Positions 52,034 to 62,043 of a stretch of DNA of 64,000 bases are shown in pieces. The first letter of the stretch is position 1; every line of letters starts with the position of its first letter. A model generated the notes under the pieces. It made no database searches. It was not told where the DNA came from and was given only the letters and a program-made list of their open reading frames with translations. A program made the position numbers and the translations under genes. The stretch comes from Anaerostipes hadrus ATCC 29173 = JCM 17467 (lineage in GTDB: Bacteria > Bacillota > Clostridia > Lachnospirales > Lachnospiraceae), in contig NZ_AP028031.1 in assembly GCF_030296915.1 (NCBI RefSeq), forward strand, positions 821,001 to 885,000. The letters run 5' to 3'.

Positions 52034-53059
52034 ATGGATTACAAGAAAGCAGGCGTGGATATTGAAGCAGGATACAAATCTGTAGAACTGATGAAAGAAC
52101 ACGTAAAGAGAACCATGAGAGAAGAGGTACTTGGTGGATTAGGAGGATTTTCCGGAGCATTTTCTTTAAAGAAGATCAAAGATATGGATGATCCAGTCTT
52201 ACTTTCAGGAACTGATGGATGTGGAACAAAAGTAAAACTTGCAATGATCCTTGATAAACATGATACGATCGGTATCGATGCAGTTGCTATGTGTGTAAAT
52301 GATATTGCATGTGCAGGAGGAGAACCTCTGTTCTTCTTAGACTATATTGCCTGCGGTAAAAACTATCCTGAAAAGATCGCTGAGATCGTAAGCGGTGTAG
52401 CAGAAGGATGTGTACAGTCAGATGCAGCTTTAATCGGTGGAGAGACAGCAGAACATCCGGGACTTATGCCAGAAGAAGACTATGACCTTGCAGGATTTGC
52501 AGTTGGTGTATGTGACAGAAAAGACCTGATCACAGGAGAAAACTTAAAAGATGGAGATGTCTTGATCGGTATGGCATCTACAGGAGTTCACAGCAACGGA
52601 TTCTCTTTAGTAAGAAAAGTATTTGATATGAGTAAAGAATCTTTAAATACATATTATGATGAATTAGGAAAAACATTAGGAGAAGCATTACTTGCTCCGA
52701 CAAGAATCTACGTAAAAGCATTAAAGAGTGTGAAAGATGCAGGAGTTACAGTTAAAGCATGCAGTCATATCACAGGTGGTGGATTCTATGAGAATATCCC
52801 ACGTATGCTTCCAGAAGGAATGAAAGCAGTTGTGAAGAAAGACAGCTATGAAGTACCAGCAATCTTTAAACTTCTTGCCAAAGAAGGAGATATCGCAGAA
52901 GAGATGATGTACAACACATTCAATATGGGACTTGGAATGGTTGTTGCGGTTGATAAAGAAGATGTTGATAAAACAATGGAAGCAATCAAAGCAGCAGGAG
53001 ATACACCATATATCGTAGGGCATATGGAAGCTGGAGAAAAAGGAGTTACTTTATGCTAA
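52034..53059 (+). CDS. purM: Phosphoribosylformylglycinamidine cyclo-ligase
   Basis: AIR synthetase, 341 residues with 'YKKAGVDIEAGYKSVELMK', 'LLSGTDGCGTKVKLA', 'GGETAEHPGLM' and 'ITGGGFYENIPRML'. AGGAGGAG precedes the ATG. Overlaps purN by 7 bases. Confidence 0.97.
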   Translation: MDYKKAGVDIEAGYKSVELMKEHVKRTMREEVLGGLGGFSGAFSLKKIKDMDDPVLLSGTDGCGTKVKLAMILDKHDTIGIDAVAMCVNDIACAGGEPLFFLDYIACGKNYPEKIAEIVSGVAEGCVQSDAALIGGETAEHPGLMPEEDYDLAGFAVGVCDRKDLITGENLKDGDVLIGMASTGVHSNGFSLVRKVFDMSKESLNTYYDELGKTLGEALLAPTRIYVKALKSVKDAGVTVKACSHITGGGFYENIPRMLPEGMKAVVKKDSYEVPAIFKLLAKEGDIAEEMMYNTFNMGLGMVVAVDKEDVDKTMEAIKAAGDTPYIVGHMEAGEKGVTLC

Positions 53060-53676
53060 AAGTGGCAGTACTTGTTTCCGGAGGAGGAACAAACCTTCAG
53101 GCCATTATCGATGGAATCGAGAATGGAAGCATTACAAATGCGAAGATTGATGTTGTGATCAGCAATAATAAGAATGCATATGCACTTGAGCGTGCGAAGA
53201 AACATGATATCGAAGCAGTTGCACTTTCTCCCAAAGATTTTGAGACAAGAGATTTATTTAACGAAGCATTGTATAACGAGCTTGTAGACCGTAAGATTGA
53301 TCTGATCGTTCTTGCGGGATGCTTGGTTGTGATTCCGGAGAAGATCATTCATGAATTTGAAAACAGGATCATCAATATTCACCCATCATTGATCCCATCA
53401 TTTTGCGGAACAGGCTATTATGGATTGAAGGTTCATGAGAAAGCCTTGGCAAGGGGAGTTAAAGTTTCTGGAGCAACCGTTCATTTTGTCGATGAAGGAA
53501 CGGATACAGGTCCGATCATTGCCCAGAAGGCAGTAGAGATCAAACAGGGAGATACTCCAGAAGTTCTTCAGCAAAGAATCATGGAGCAGGCAGAATGGGT
53601 TATTATGCCGAAAGCCATTGATGACATTGCTAATGGAAGGATCAAAGTCGAAGAAGGAAAAGTCATTTATCTATAA
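53053..53676 (+). CDS. purN: Phosphoribosylglycinamide formyltransferase
   Basis: GAR transformylase using formyl-THF, 207 residues. 'VLVSGGGTNLQAIIDGI', catalytic region 'NIHPSLIPSFCGTGYYGL' (Asn, His) and 'GATVHFVDEGTDTGPII' (Asp). The ribosome site lies in purM. Confidence 0.97.
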   Translation: MLKVAVLVSGGGTNLQAIIDGIENGSITNAKIDVVISNNKNAYALERAKKHDIEAVALSPKDFETRDLFNEALYNELVDRKIDLIVLAGCLVVIPEKIIHEFENRIINIHPSLIPSFCGTGYYGLKVHEKALARGVKVSGATVHFVDEGTDTGPIIAQKAVEIKQGDTPEVLQQRIMEQAEWVIMPKAIDDIANGRIKVEEGKVIYL

Positions 53677-53709
53677 ATCATTCAGATCACGAAAGAAAGG
53701 AAATGAAAG

Positions 53710-54981
53710 ATGAAAGTTTTAATCGTAGGAAGCGGTGGAAGAGAACACGCGATCGCATGGTCTGTCGCTAAAAGCCCAAAAGTAGACAAGATTTATTGTG
53801 CACCAGGAAATGCAGGAATTGCAGAATTTGCGGAATGTGTAAATATCAAAGCAATGGAATTTGATAAACTGGTTGCATTTGCGAAAGAAAATGCAATTGA
53901 TCTTACGATCATTGGAATGGATGATCCATTAGTTGGTGGTGTTGTCGATGCATTTGAATCAGAAGGACTGCGTGTTTTTGGACCAAGAAAGAATGCAGCG
54001 ATCATCGAAGGTTCCAAAGCATTTTCTAAAGATCTGATGAAGAAATATAAGATTCCAACAGCTGCATATGAGAATTTTACAGATCCAGATGAAGCTATCA
54101 AATATTTAGAAACAGCTAAGATGCCAATCGTATTAAAAGCGGATGGATTAGCACTTGGAAAAGGTGTATTGATCTGTAACACATTAGAAGAAGCTAAAGA
54201 AGGTGTTAAGACATTAATGCTTGACAAACAGTTTGGCGATGCTGGTAATGAAATCGTTATTGAAGAGTTTATGACAGGAAGAGAAGTATCTGTTCTGGCA
54301 TTCTGTGATGGAAAAACGATCAAATGTATGACATCCGCACAGGATCATAAACGTGCTAAAGATGGAGATCAGGGACTTAACACAGGAGGAATGGGAACAT
54401 TCTCTCCAAGTCCATTCTACAATGATGAAGTAGAAGCATTCTGTGAAAAATATGTCTATCAGTCAACGATCGATGCGATGGCTTCTGAGGGAAGACCATT
54501 TACAGGAATCTTATTTACAGGATTGATGATCACAGAAGACGGACCAAAAGTCTTAGAATACAATGCACGTTTTGGAGATCCAGAAGCACAGGTTGTTCTT
54601 CCAAGAATGAAGAATGATATCATCGACGTGATGGAAGCCTGCATTGATGGAAAATTATCTGATGTAGAATTGGAATTTGAAGATAATGCAGCAGTATGCG
54701 TTGTTTTAGCATCTGACGGATATCCAGAGAAATACGATAAAGGATTCGAAATCAAAGGATTAGATACATTCAAAGACAAAGATGGATATTATGTATTCCA
54801 CGCTGGAACAAAGTTTGATGGTGATCAGATCGTGACAAATGGAGGACGTGTCTTAGGTGTTGTAGCAAAAGGAGAAAATCTAAAGGCTGCAAGAGCAAAT
54901 GCTTACAAAGCAACAGAATGGATTGATTTTGCAAACAAATATAAGAGAAATGACATCGGAAAAGCAATTGATGAAGCATAA
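53710..54981 (+). CDS. purD: Phosphoribosylamine-glycine ligase
   Basis: GAR synthetase, ATP-grasp enzyme of 423 residues. 'VLIVGSGGREHAIAW', 'YCAPGNAGIAEFAECVNI', 'KADGLALGKGVLIC' and 'EYNARFGDPEAQVVLPRM'. Last gene of the pur cluster; purF, purL, purH and others are not here. GAAAGGAAATG region gives the ribosome site. Confidence 0.97.
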   Translation: MKVLIVGSGGREHAIAWSVAKSPKVDKIYCAPGNAGIAEFAECVNIKAMEFDKLVAFAKENAIDLTIIGMDDPLVGGVVDAFESEGLRVFGPRKNAAIIEGSKAFSKDLMKKYKIPTAAYENFTDPDEAIKYLETAKMPIVLKADGLALGKGVLICNTLEEAKEGVKTLMLDKQFGDAGNEIVIEEFMTGREVSVLAFCDGKTIKCMTSAQDHKRAKDGDQGLNTGGMGTFSPSPFYNDEVEAFCEKYVYQSTIDAMASEGRPFTGILFTGLMITEDGPKVLEYNARFGDPEAQVVLPRMKNDIIDVMEACIDGKLSDVELEFEDNAAVCVVLASDGYPEKYDKGFEIKGLDTFKDKDGYYVFHAGTKFDGDQIVTNGGRVLGVVAKGENLKAARANAYKATEWIDFANKYKRNDIGKAIDEA

Positions 54982-55001
54982 TCTTTAAAGGATGATCATA
55001 T

Positions 55002-55036
55002 AAAAAGGATGGCTGAGAAATCAGCCATCCTTTTTG
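55002..55036. terminator. Terminator after purD, shared with the convergent transporter gene
   Basis: AAAAAGGATGGCTGA / TCAGCCATCCTTTTT perfect stem with GAAA tetraloop. Confidence 0.9.
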
Positions 55037-55057
55037 TAGTAGTACACATATATGAAA

Positions 55058-56425
55058 TTACATTGTGATAATTCCAAAAGCATTTGCAACTGAGCTGATC
55101 AAAATGATCGCTGCAAAAAGCGGACACAGATATTTGATCATAAAACAGAAAATCTTCTTGCGGCGAAATGCCTGTCCGTCTTTTGTGATCTCTTCTTCTA
55201 TTTTATCAACTCCAACAACTTTTGACACCAGAAGGCAGGTTGCGATCGCGGCAATCGGCATCATCACAGAGTTTGTTATGAAATCGAAGAAATCAAGAAA
55301 TTGCATTCCAAGAATCTTAAAATTCGCAAGAGGTCCATACCCAAGGCAGGAAAGCGTTCCAAGCAGTAACATAACCATTCCCATGAACACAGTTGATTTT
55401 TTACGGCTCCAATGTAGTTCATCTTCGAACGTCGAAACAGCACTTTCTGTCAGTGCGATCGAACTTGTCACAGCTGCAAACAGTACTAATAAGAAAAATA
55501 CAATACCGATCGCAGTTCCAAATCCCATGTTTGCAAAAACTTTCGGGATTGTGATAAACATTAAGGCAGGTCCAGACTTTAATGTTTCGGCATTACCGCC
55601 AGAGAAAGCAAAAACAGCAGGAATGATCATAAGTCCAGCCATGATCGCGATCGCAGTATCAAAAATCTCAACATTCTCTGTAGATTTTTCAATGGAAGTA
55701 TCTTTCTTCATATAAGAACCAAATGTGATCAATATTCCCATTGCAATGGATAAAGAATAAAACATCTGTCCCATTGCAGATACAACGGTCATCCATGAAA
55801 AATGATCAAAGTTTGGCACAAGAAAGTATTTTACCCCTTCAATAGCACCTGGTCTGGTTACAGAATACACAGCGATGATCAGTGATAAAACGATCAGGAT
55901 CGGCATCATAAATCTTGATACACGCTCAATTCCATTTCGTACACCAGCGTAAATGATACCAAGTGTAAATAATGTAAAAATGATAAAACAGATTTCTGTA
56001 GACCACCCATTGGAAATAAATGTCGTAAAATAAGCATCGCCAGCTAAAGTTTTACTATGTCCGGCAAAATATTCGATCAGGTATTTGATCACCCATCCAC
56101 CGATCACAGAATAATAAGGAACGATGAGGATCGGAATGATTGCATTGATCCAACCACCAATAGATATAAAACGTGAGTTTCCAAAGCTTTCAAATGCTCC
56201 AACAGGGCTTTTTCTTGTCATGCGTCCAAGAGAAGTCTCCGCCATGATCAAGGTGTAACCGAAGGTCAGTGCAAGTATGATATAAACAAGTAAAAAGATT
56301 CCACCGCCATATTTAGCAGCGAGATATGGAAATCTCCAGATGTTTCCAAGCCCTACGGAAGCACCAGCAGCTGATAATACAAAGCCAAGCTTTCCAGAGA
56401 AAGTGCTTCTTTTGTGTTTCTTCAT
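55058..56425 (-). CDS. Sodium-dependent transporter, NSS (SNF) family
   Basis: Sodium:amino-acid symporter of the LeuT type, 455 residues and 11-12 membrane segments. Conserved TM1 'FVLSAAGASVGLGNIWRFPY' with unwound sodium/substrate site, and TM6 'SMGQMFYSLSIAMGILITFG'. Substrate cannot be read; tryptophan, tyrosine, alanine or similar are known for this family. Divergent from the glycine riboswitch/AGCS unit. GGAGAC precedes the ATG. Confidence 0.95.
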   Translation of the reverse strand: MKKHKRSTFSGKLGFVLSAAGASVGLGNIWRFPYLAAKYGGGIFLLVYIILALTFGYTLIMAETSLGRMTRKSPVGAFESFGNSRFISIGGWINAIIPILIVPYYSVIGGWVIKYLIEYFAGHSKTLAGDAYFTTFISNGWSTEICFIIFTLFTLGIIYAGVRNGIERVSRFMMPILIVLSLIIAVYSVTRPGAIEGVKYFLVPNFDHFSWMTVVSAMGQMFYSLSIAMGILITFGSYMKKDTSIEKSTENVEIFDTAIAIMAGLMIIPAVFAFSGGNAETLKSGPALMFITIPKVFANMGFGTAIGIVFFLLVLFAAVTSSIALTESAVSTFEDELHWSRKKSTVFMGMVMLLLGTLSCLGYGPLANFKILGMQFLDFFDFITNSVMMPIAAIATCLLVSKVVGVDKIEEEITKDGQAFRRKKIFCFMIKYLCPLFAAIILISSVANAFGIITM

Positions 56426-56705
56426 TATAAGTTGTCTCCTTTAACTAATGTTTCCATACGCATTGAGCGTATCTGAATCAGTTTAACACAGCAGCAGGAA
56501 AAAAGCAAAGAAACTGATAAAAATATTGTATGGAAAATATTACATATGTATGCCATAGAAAGACAAGTGTTTTTGTATAGTGTGCTGAAAGTGACTGATT
56601 ATTAAAAAAAATACTTGCAAATATCAGAATCATCATATAAAGTAAATATTGCGGATAAGAAAAATAAACATAGGCATTTCTTTCTGATGAACAAAAAGAA
56701 ATGAA
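56426..56705. other. Divergent intergenic region upstream of the NSS gene and the glycine riboswitch
   Basis: AT-rich. On the plus strand TTGCAA (56615-56620) and TATAAA (56636-56641) could be the riboswitch promoter. On the minus strand TTGTCT and TAATAT spaced 18 bases could serve the transporter. No gene seen. Confidence 0.4.
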
Positions 56706-56840
56706 CTCTGGAGAGTCTCATAAGTGAGCGCCGAAGGTGTACAGTTTCTATTAGGAAACTAATCTCTCAGGCAAAAGGACAGAGCTTTATAAGCAATGTA
56801 TTCGATACTCTTTAGAGCTGATTTAATCAGCTCTTTTTTG
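56706..56840 (+). promoter_or_regulatory. Glycine riboswitch (single aptamer) with terminator
   Basis: Aptamer 56706-56784: CTCTGGAGAG start, GAGCGCCGAAGG core, CTCTCAGGCAAAAGGACAGA end, closing P1 with CTCTG / CAGAG. It is followed by AGAGCTGA / TCAGCTCT-T6 (56813-56836), a terminator next to the aptamer. Only one aptamer is visible. It controls the downstream symporter in response to glycine. Confidence 0.93.
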
Positions 56841-56912
56841 TATACTCAGATATGCAAAAATCAAGCTGTTCAAGGTTACATTCGCAAAGATCTATTTTTG
56901 GAGGAATGAAAA

Positions 56913-58340
56913 ATGTTAAACACGCTAAACGATGTACTAAACAACGTCGACAATTTTATCTGGGGGATGCCCCTCATCATCTTGATCCTTTTTACAGGAA
57001 TCTTATTGACAGTCAGGCTTCGAGGACTACAGATCAGACATCTTGGAAAGGCACTACATTATGTATTTCATAATGAAGATGATGGAGAAGGAGAAGTTAC
57101 AAGTTTTGGTGCATTATGTACGGCACTTTCAGCAACGATCGGAACTGGTAATATCGTAGGATGTGCGACAGCAATCGTTGCAGGTGGACCAGGAGCATTA
57201 TTCTGGATGTGGCTTGCAGCCTTTTTTGGAATGGCAACAAAATATGCTGAAGGAATGTTAGCGGTTAAGTATAGAGTGATCGCAGAAGATGGTCACACAC
57301 TTGGCGGACCATTCTATTACATTGAAAAAGGAATGGGTAAGAATTTTAAATGGCTTGCAAAATTGTTCTGTGTATTTGGAACAATGGTAGGTTTGTTTGG
57401 AATCGGAACGTTTACACAGGTAAATGGAATCACATCAGCAGTGAATAACTTCTTTGACCCATCCAATGTACATACGATCAGCTTATTTGGAATGAATTAT
57501 TCTATTAGCGTTGTTGTAGCAGGAATTATCGTAACAATCTGTGCAGGACTTGTTATCATTGGAGGAATCAAGAGAATCTCTAAGGTATCAGAGGTTATCG
57601 TGCCATTTATGGCAGTGACATATATTGGTGTCTGTCTGATCATTGTATTCACACATTTACCACAGGTACCAGCAGCATTTGCTGAGATCGTACAGTCAGC
57701 ATTTGGACTAAAAGCAGTTGCAGGTGGAGCAATCGGAGCTATGACAGTTGCAATGCAGAAAGGTATTGCAAGAGGAATCTTCTCTAACGAAGCAGGACTT
57801 GGATCAGCGCCGATCGCAGCGGCAGCAGCTCAGACAAATGAACCAGTACGTCAGGGACTTGTATCTATGACAGGAACATTTATTGATACGATCATCGTAT
57901 GTACAATGACAGGACTTGCAATCGTTATGACAGGTGCATGGGATATGGGACTTGAAGGAGTTGCAGTCACAACAAAGGCATTTGCATTAGGACTTCCATT
58001 CCCTGCAAAAGCATCAGCATTTGTATTAATGATGTGTCTTGTATTCTTTGCATTTACAACAATTCTTGGATGGGCATATTATAGTGAAAGATGTCTGGAA
58101 TACCTGGTAAATGGAAAGAAATTCGTTATCACAGCGTTCAAATGGTTTTATATTTTAGCAGTATTTATTGGACCATTTATGACAGTTAGTGCTGTATGGA
58201 CTATTGCGGATATCTGTAATGGATTAATGGCATTCCCGAACCTTGTAGCACTGCTTGCGTTGAACGGAGATGTTGTATCTGAGACAAGAGGATATCTTGA
58301 AAGAGTTGGTATTGTGAAAACAACAGTAGGAGAAGCATAA
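56913..58340 (+). CDS. Sodium:alanine/glycine symporter (AGCS family)
   Basis: 475-residue membrane transporter, about 11 segments. Family motifs: 'ALSATIGTGNIVGCATAI', 'GGPGALFWMWLAAFFGMATK', 'GIFSNEAGLGSAPIAAAAAQ' and 'TTILGWAYYSERCLEYL'. TTTGGAGG precedes the ATG. The glycine riboswitch in its leader points to glycine (or alanine) as substrate. Confidence 0.97.
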   Translation: MLNTLNDVLNNVDNFIWGMPLIILILFTGILLTVRLRGLQIRHLGKALHYVFHNEDDGEGEVTSFGALCTALSATIGTGNIVGCATAIVAGGPGALFWMWLAAFFGMATKYAEGMLAVKYRVIAEDGHTLGGPFYYIEKGMGKNFKWLAKLFCVFGTMVGLFGIGTFTQVNGITSAVNNFFDPSNVHTISLFGMNYSISVVVAGIIVTICAGLVIIGGIKRISKVSEVIVPFMAVTYIGVCLIIVFTHLPQVPAAFAEIVQSAFGLKAVAGGAIGAMTVAMQKGIARGIFSNEAGLGSAPIAAAAAQTNEPVRQGLVSMTGTFIDTIIVCTMTGLAIVMTGAWDMGLEGVAVTTKAFALGLPFPAKASAFVLMMCLVFFAFTTILGWAYYSERCLEYLVNGKKFVITAFKWFYILAVFIGPFMTVSAVWTIADICNGLMAFPNLVALLALNGDVVSETRGYLERVGIVKTTVGEA

Positions 58341-58414
58341 AGAAAATATTGCTTTACTTTAACACTCTGATATAGTATAGTGGAACTATAAGATCAGAAA
58401 GGGAGTAAATGCTA

Positions 58415-58702
58415 ATGAGCAAGAAAATCAAGACAGAAGCGGCAAAAAGATTATTTCAGGCAGTACTGACATTAGAGACAGAAGAAGAATGTTTTACATT
58501 TTTTGAAGATCTTTGTACAGTAAATGAATTAGAATCGTTAGCTCAGAGATTTGAGGTGGCTTCGATGTTATATGATAAGCATACATACTTAGAAGTTGCA
58601 GATAAGACAGGTGCTTCCACGGCAACCATCAGCCGAGTGAATCGTTCATTGAATTATGGAAGTGATGGCTATGATATGGTATTTAAACGAATGAAGAAAT
58701 AG
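58415..58702 (+). CDS. YerC/YecD-type TrpR-like DNA-binding protein
   Basis: 95-residue regulator with the TrpR-like fold: 'TLETEEECFTFFEDLCTVNE' and recognition region 'EVADKTGASTATISRVNRSL'. It matches the YerC/YecD family, often adjacent to pcrA in Firmicutes, as here. GGGAG lies 10 bases before ATG 58415; the ATG at 58409 is too close. Confidence 0.93.
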   Translation: MSKKIKTEAAKRLFQAVLTLETEEECFTFFEDLCTVNELESLAQRFEVASMLYDKHTYLEVADKTGASTATISRVNRSLNYGSDGYDMVFKRMKK

Positions 58703-58727
58703 GCAGATGCCTATTTCTTCTTTTTCT
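58694..58727. terminator. Bidirectional terminator between the TrpR-like and DUF1836 genes
   Basis: AAGAAATAGGC / GCCTATTTCTT with AGAT loop, overlapping both gene ends. Confidence 0.85.
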
Positions 58728-59322
58728 TTTCTGATTTATTGTTTGACTCTGGTTGATAGAGTTCATCGATCATTTTCTCAATCACCTGTTTCCTTAGATA
58801 GATATCATATCCAAGAAGTGTAATAAAAGCAAATTGCTGCAGCTGTTCTTTCTCCTTTGACTCCTTTAATTCAGCAAAAGTAGCCTCAGATTTATGAAAT
58901 ACATCTGCGATCGAATCTCGGATCGCCGTATTATGATCATGTTCCAGCTTGAAAATCTCATTATAAATCGTGTAAAAAGAATTCTTTGAGTCCTGATCAT
59001 CAAAATGTTCATTTAAAGGATCTAACAGATTCTTAATATCTGAAATTGATAAAAAATTCTTCAGATAATAAATATAAATTAAAAGAATCATGTGATTCCT
59101 GGAATATTTCTTCTTATTAGAAGGTGGAAGAAGATGGTTTTTGGTATAGTTGTTGATCATGGTTTTTGTAAATATCTTATCTTCTTCGAAACGCTTCGTA
59201 TTCTTTAGCTGTTCTTCTAAAAAAGTAGTGACCTGATCCATATACAATTCGATGTTTGGAAGGTCTTCTGGAAGCACATAATCGAGTTTCATCCATTCTT
59301 CGAGTTGTTTTTCAAATTCCAT
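58711..59322 (-). CDS. DUF1836 family protein
   Basis: 203 residues, soluble and helical. The MerR-like segment 'FTKTMINNYTKNHLLPPSNK' followed by 'YSRNHMILLIYIYYLKNFLS' is the DUF1836 hallmark. Likely a regulator; target unknown. Lys-rich tail. Divergent from pcrA. Confidence 0.9.
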   Translation of the reverse strand: MEFEKQLEEWMKLDYVLPEDLPNIELYMDQVTTFLEEQLKNTKRFEEDKIFTKTMINNYTKNHLLPPSNKKKYSRNHMILLIYIYYLKNFLSISDIKNLLDPLNEHFDDQDSKNSFYTIYNEIFKLEHDHNTAIRDSIADVFHKSEATFAELKESKEKEQLQQFAFITLLGYDIYLRKQVIEKMIDELYQPESNNKSEKKKKK

Positions 59323-59404
59323 AATGATTTCTCCTTATCTTATGACTATATTATACGGTTATTCAAACCATATGACAAGAGAAAAAACATCAGGTGCAAC
59401 GGAC

Positions 59405-59433
59405 TGGACTCGCTTCGCTTGATAAGGTATAAT
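59405..59433 (+). promoter_or_regulatory. pcrA promoter
   Basis: TGGACT (59405-59410) and TATAAT (59428-59433) with 17-base spacing. Confidence 0.5.
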
Positions 59434-59464
59434 AGCAGTTAAGCTTTGAGAAAGGAATTTATCT

Positions 59465-61666
59465 ATGGGAATTTATGATACATTAAATGAACAGCAGCAG
59501 GAAGCCGTTTTTTGTACGGAGGGACCGCTTTTGCTTCTTGCTGGTGCAGGGTCTGGAAAGACTCGTGTGTTGACGCACAGGATTGCTTATCTGATGGATC
59601 AGGGTGTGAATCCTTATCATATTATGGCGATCACATTTACAAATAAAGCAGCGAAGGAAATGAGAGAGAGGGTCGATGATCTGGTCGGATTTGGAGCAGA
59701 GCATATCTGGGTCAGTACTTTCCATTCAACTTGTGTGAGAATCTTAAGAAGGCATATTGATAAGCTTGGTTATGGAAACAGTTTCACGATCTATGATGCA
59801 GATGATCAGAAATCCCTGATCAAACAGATCTGCAAGCAGTATAAGATTGATACAAAGATGATGCCAGAGAGAAGGATCATCAATGAGATTTCTTCTGCTA
59901 AAGATGAATTTATGACACCTTCCGAGTACGAAACAAGACATCAGTATGATTTTAAGAAGAAAAAGATCGCACAGATTTATAAAGAATATCAGAAGCAGTT
60001 AAAGGCAAATAATGCACTGGATTTTGATGATCTGATCTTTAAGACCGTGGAATTATTTCAGTTCCATCCAGAAGTGCTTGATTATTATCAGGAGAGATTT
60101 CGTTATATCATGGTTGACGAGTATCAGGATACAAATACGATCCAGTTCCAGTTAGTCAGTATGCTTGCAAGAAAATATCAGAATCTCTGCGTTGTAGGTG
60201 ACGATGACCAGTCTATTTACAAATTCAGAGGTGCGAATGTAAAGAACATCTTAAACTTTGAAAATGTATTTCCAGAAGCAGTTACGATCAAACTCGAGCA
60301 GAATTATCGTTCCACGAAGAATATCTTAAATGCAGCGAATGAGGTGATCAAACACAATAAGGGAAGAAAAACGAAGAAACTTTGGACTGAGAACGAAGAA
60401 GGGGATCTGATCGAATTCCATCAGTATGGAACAGAATACGAAGAAGCAAGAAAGATCATTCATGAGATTGAAGATCTATCCAAAGAAGGCTATGATTATA
60501 AAAATATGGCAATCCTTTATCGTACTAATGCGCAGTCTCGTGTATTTGAAGAAAGTTTTATGATCAAAAATATTCCATACCGTATTGTGGGAGGCACAAA
60601 CTTCTATCAGAGAAAAGAAGTGAAAGATATTTTGAGTTACTTAAAAGTTGTTGATAATGGGCTGGATGATCTGGCAGTGCGAAGGATCATCAATGTTCCA
60701 AGACGAGGGATCGGTGCAGCAACAATCGAGAAGATCAATGTGTATGCAGTTGAGCATAATATTAGTTTTTTAGATGCATGCTTTTCTGCGGATAGCATTG
60801 ATACATTGGGAAATGCAAAGAAAAAGATCAATGGATTTGCTGATCTGATCCGTGAATTCAGACGCAAGATGCAGGAAGGATCGCTGGAAGAATTATTTAA
60901 GTATATTACAGATGAAACAGGATATATTGCGAATCTTAAAGCTGAAGAAACGGAAGAAGCTGAAGGAAGAATTGAAAATATCAATGAGCTTTTAAATAAA
61001 GTTGTAACATATGAACAGGAAGCAGAAGAAGCGAGTCTGTCAGAATTATTAGAAGAGATCGCATTGGTTGCAGATATTGATAATCTAGAAGATTCAGATA
61101 ACAGGGTTGTATTAATGACACTGCATAGTGCAAAAGGTCTGGAATTTCCATACGTATTTATTTGTGGTATGGAAGATGGAATCTTCCCAAGTTATATGAC
61201 GGTGATGTCTGAAGATGATGACGATATGGAAGAAGAAAGACGTCTTTGCTATGTAGGAATCACAAGAGCAAAGAAAAAGCTTTATTTAAGTGCGGCAAAA
61301 CGAAGAATGATGCAAGGAAGAACTCAGTTTAATAAAGTTTCACGGTTTATCGATGAGATTCCGGAACAGCTATTACAGTTAGACACAGGGGTCAACTTCA
61401 AAGAAAAACGTCCAGATAAAGCATTGTTTTCATCAAATCGCAGTAATCGATTTAGAAAACCATATCAAGCAAAATCATTTACTTCAACGAAAATGGATAC
61501 TTTACCATATGATGTTGGAGATATGGTGAAACATATAAAATTTGGAAAAGGAAAAGTGCTTGAAATTGTCTCTGGAGGCCGTGATTACGAGGTAACAGTA
61601 GACTTTGAGAAAGCAGGAGTGAAAAAAATGTTCGCATCCTTTGCAAAACTAAAAAAAGTCGAATAA
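59465..61666 (+). CDS. pcrA: ATP-dependent DNA helicase PcrA (UvrD/Rep family)
   Basis: 3'-5' helicase for repair and for clearing replication conflicts. 733 residues of superfamily 1: Walker A 'LLAGAGSGKTR' at 25-35, motif II 'MVDEYQDTN' near 217, motif III 'VGDDDQSIYKFRGA', motif V 'MTLHSAKGLEF' and motif VI 'CYVGITRAKKKLYLS'. The C-terminal Tudor-like module ('VGDMVKHIKFGKGKVLEI') binds RNA polymerase. AGAAAGGAA precedes the ATG. No ligA follows, unlike in Bacillus. Confidence 0.98.
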   Translation: MGIYDTLNEQQQEAVFCTEGPLLLLAGAGSGKTRVLTHRIAYLMDQGVNPYHIMAITFTNKAAKEMRERVDDLVGFGAEHIWVSTFHSTCVRILRRHIDKLGYGNSFTIYDADDQKSLIKQICKQYKIDTKMMPERRIINEISSAKDEFMTPSEYETRHQYDFKKKKIAQIYKEYQKQLKANNALDFDDLIFKTVELFQFHPEVLDYYQERFRYIMVDEYQDTNTIQFQLVSMLARKYQNLCVVGDDDQSIYKFRGANVKNILNFENVFPEAVTIKLEQNYRSTKNILNAANEVIKHNKGRKTKKLWTENEEGDLIEFHQYGTEYEEARKIIHEIEDLSKEGYDYKNMAILYRTNAQSRVFEESFMIKNIPYRIVGGTNFYQRKEVKDILSYLKVVDNGLDDLAVRRIINVPRRGIGAATIEKINVYAVEHNISFLDACFSADSIDTLGNAKKKINGFADLIREFRRKMQEGSLEELFKYITDETGYIANLKAEETEEAEGRIENINELLNKVVTYEQEAEEASLSELLEEIALVADIDNLEDSDNRVVLMTLHSAKGLEFPYVFICGMEDGIFPSYMTVMSEDDDDMEEERRLCYVGITRAKKKLYLSAAKRRMMQGRTQFNKVSRFIDEIPEQLLQLDTGVNFKEKRPDKALFSSNRSNRFRKPYQAKSFTSTKMDTLPYDVGDMVKHIKFGKGKVLEIVSGGRDYEVTVDFEKAGVKKMFASFAKLKKVE

Positions 61667-61741
61667 AATGAACGAAAAAGTTAGTAAAATATAGTTAGAA
61701 GTGATATAATAAAGAAAACGCATAAGAAAGGAATGAGCGGC

Positions 61742-62014
61742 ATGGAAAAATTAAGTGATCTTTTAGAAATGGCAAAAGTTTCAGACATCATTGCAACAAA
61801 AAAAGAAAAAGAAGATAACAAAATCGTTTGGGCGTTAGCGATCATCGGAGCGATCGCAGCAGTTGCAGGAATCGCATTTGCGGTATATAAATATCTGACA
61901 CCAGATTATATGGATGATTTTGATGAAGACTTTGATGATGATTTTGACGATGATTTCTTCGATGAAGAAGATGATACGGATGTGAAAGAAGAAGACATCG
62001 AGGAAGTAGAATAA
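61742..62014 (+). CDS. Small single-pass membrane protein with acidic tail
   Basis: 90 residues: amphipathic N-terminus, one membrane segment (about 31-50, 'VWALAIIGAIAAVAGIAFAV') and a tail of nearly all Asp/Glu/Phe ('DEDFDDDFDDDFFDEEDD'). Similar proteins are widespread in Lachnospiraceae with no known role. ATG 61742 is chosen over 61733, which is too close to AAAGGA. Confidence 0.75.
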   Translation: MEKLSDLLEMAKVSDIIATKKEKEDNKIVWALAIIGAIAAVAGIAFAVYKYLTPDYMDDFDEDFDDDFDDDFFDEEDDTDVKEEDIEEVE

Positions 62015-62043
62015 GAAAGCTTCATATAGGAAACTGAAACGAA

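Noticed and set aside
52721..53023. Minus-strand Phe/Cys/His-rich frame opposite purM
   Set aside because: Composition and position are those of an antisense shadow; purM is fully supported.
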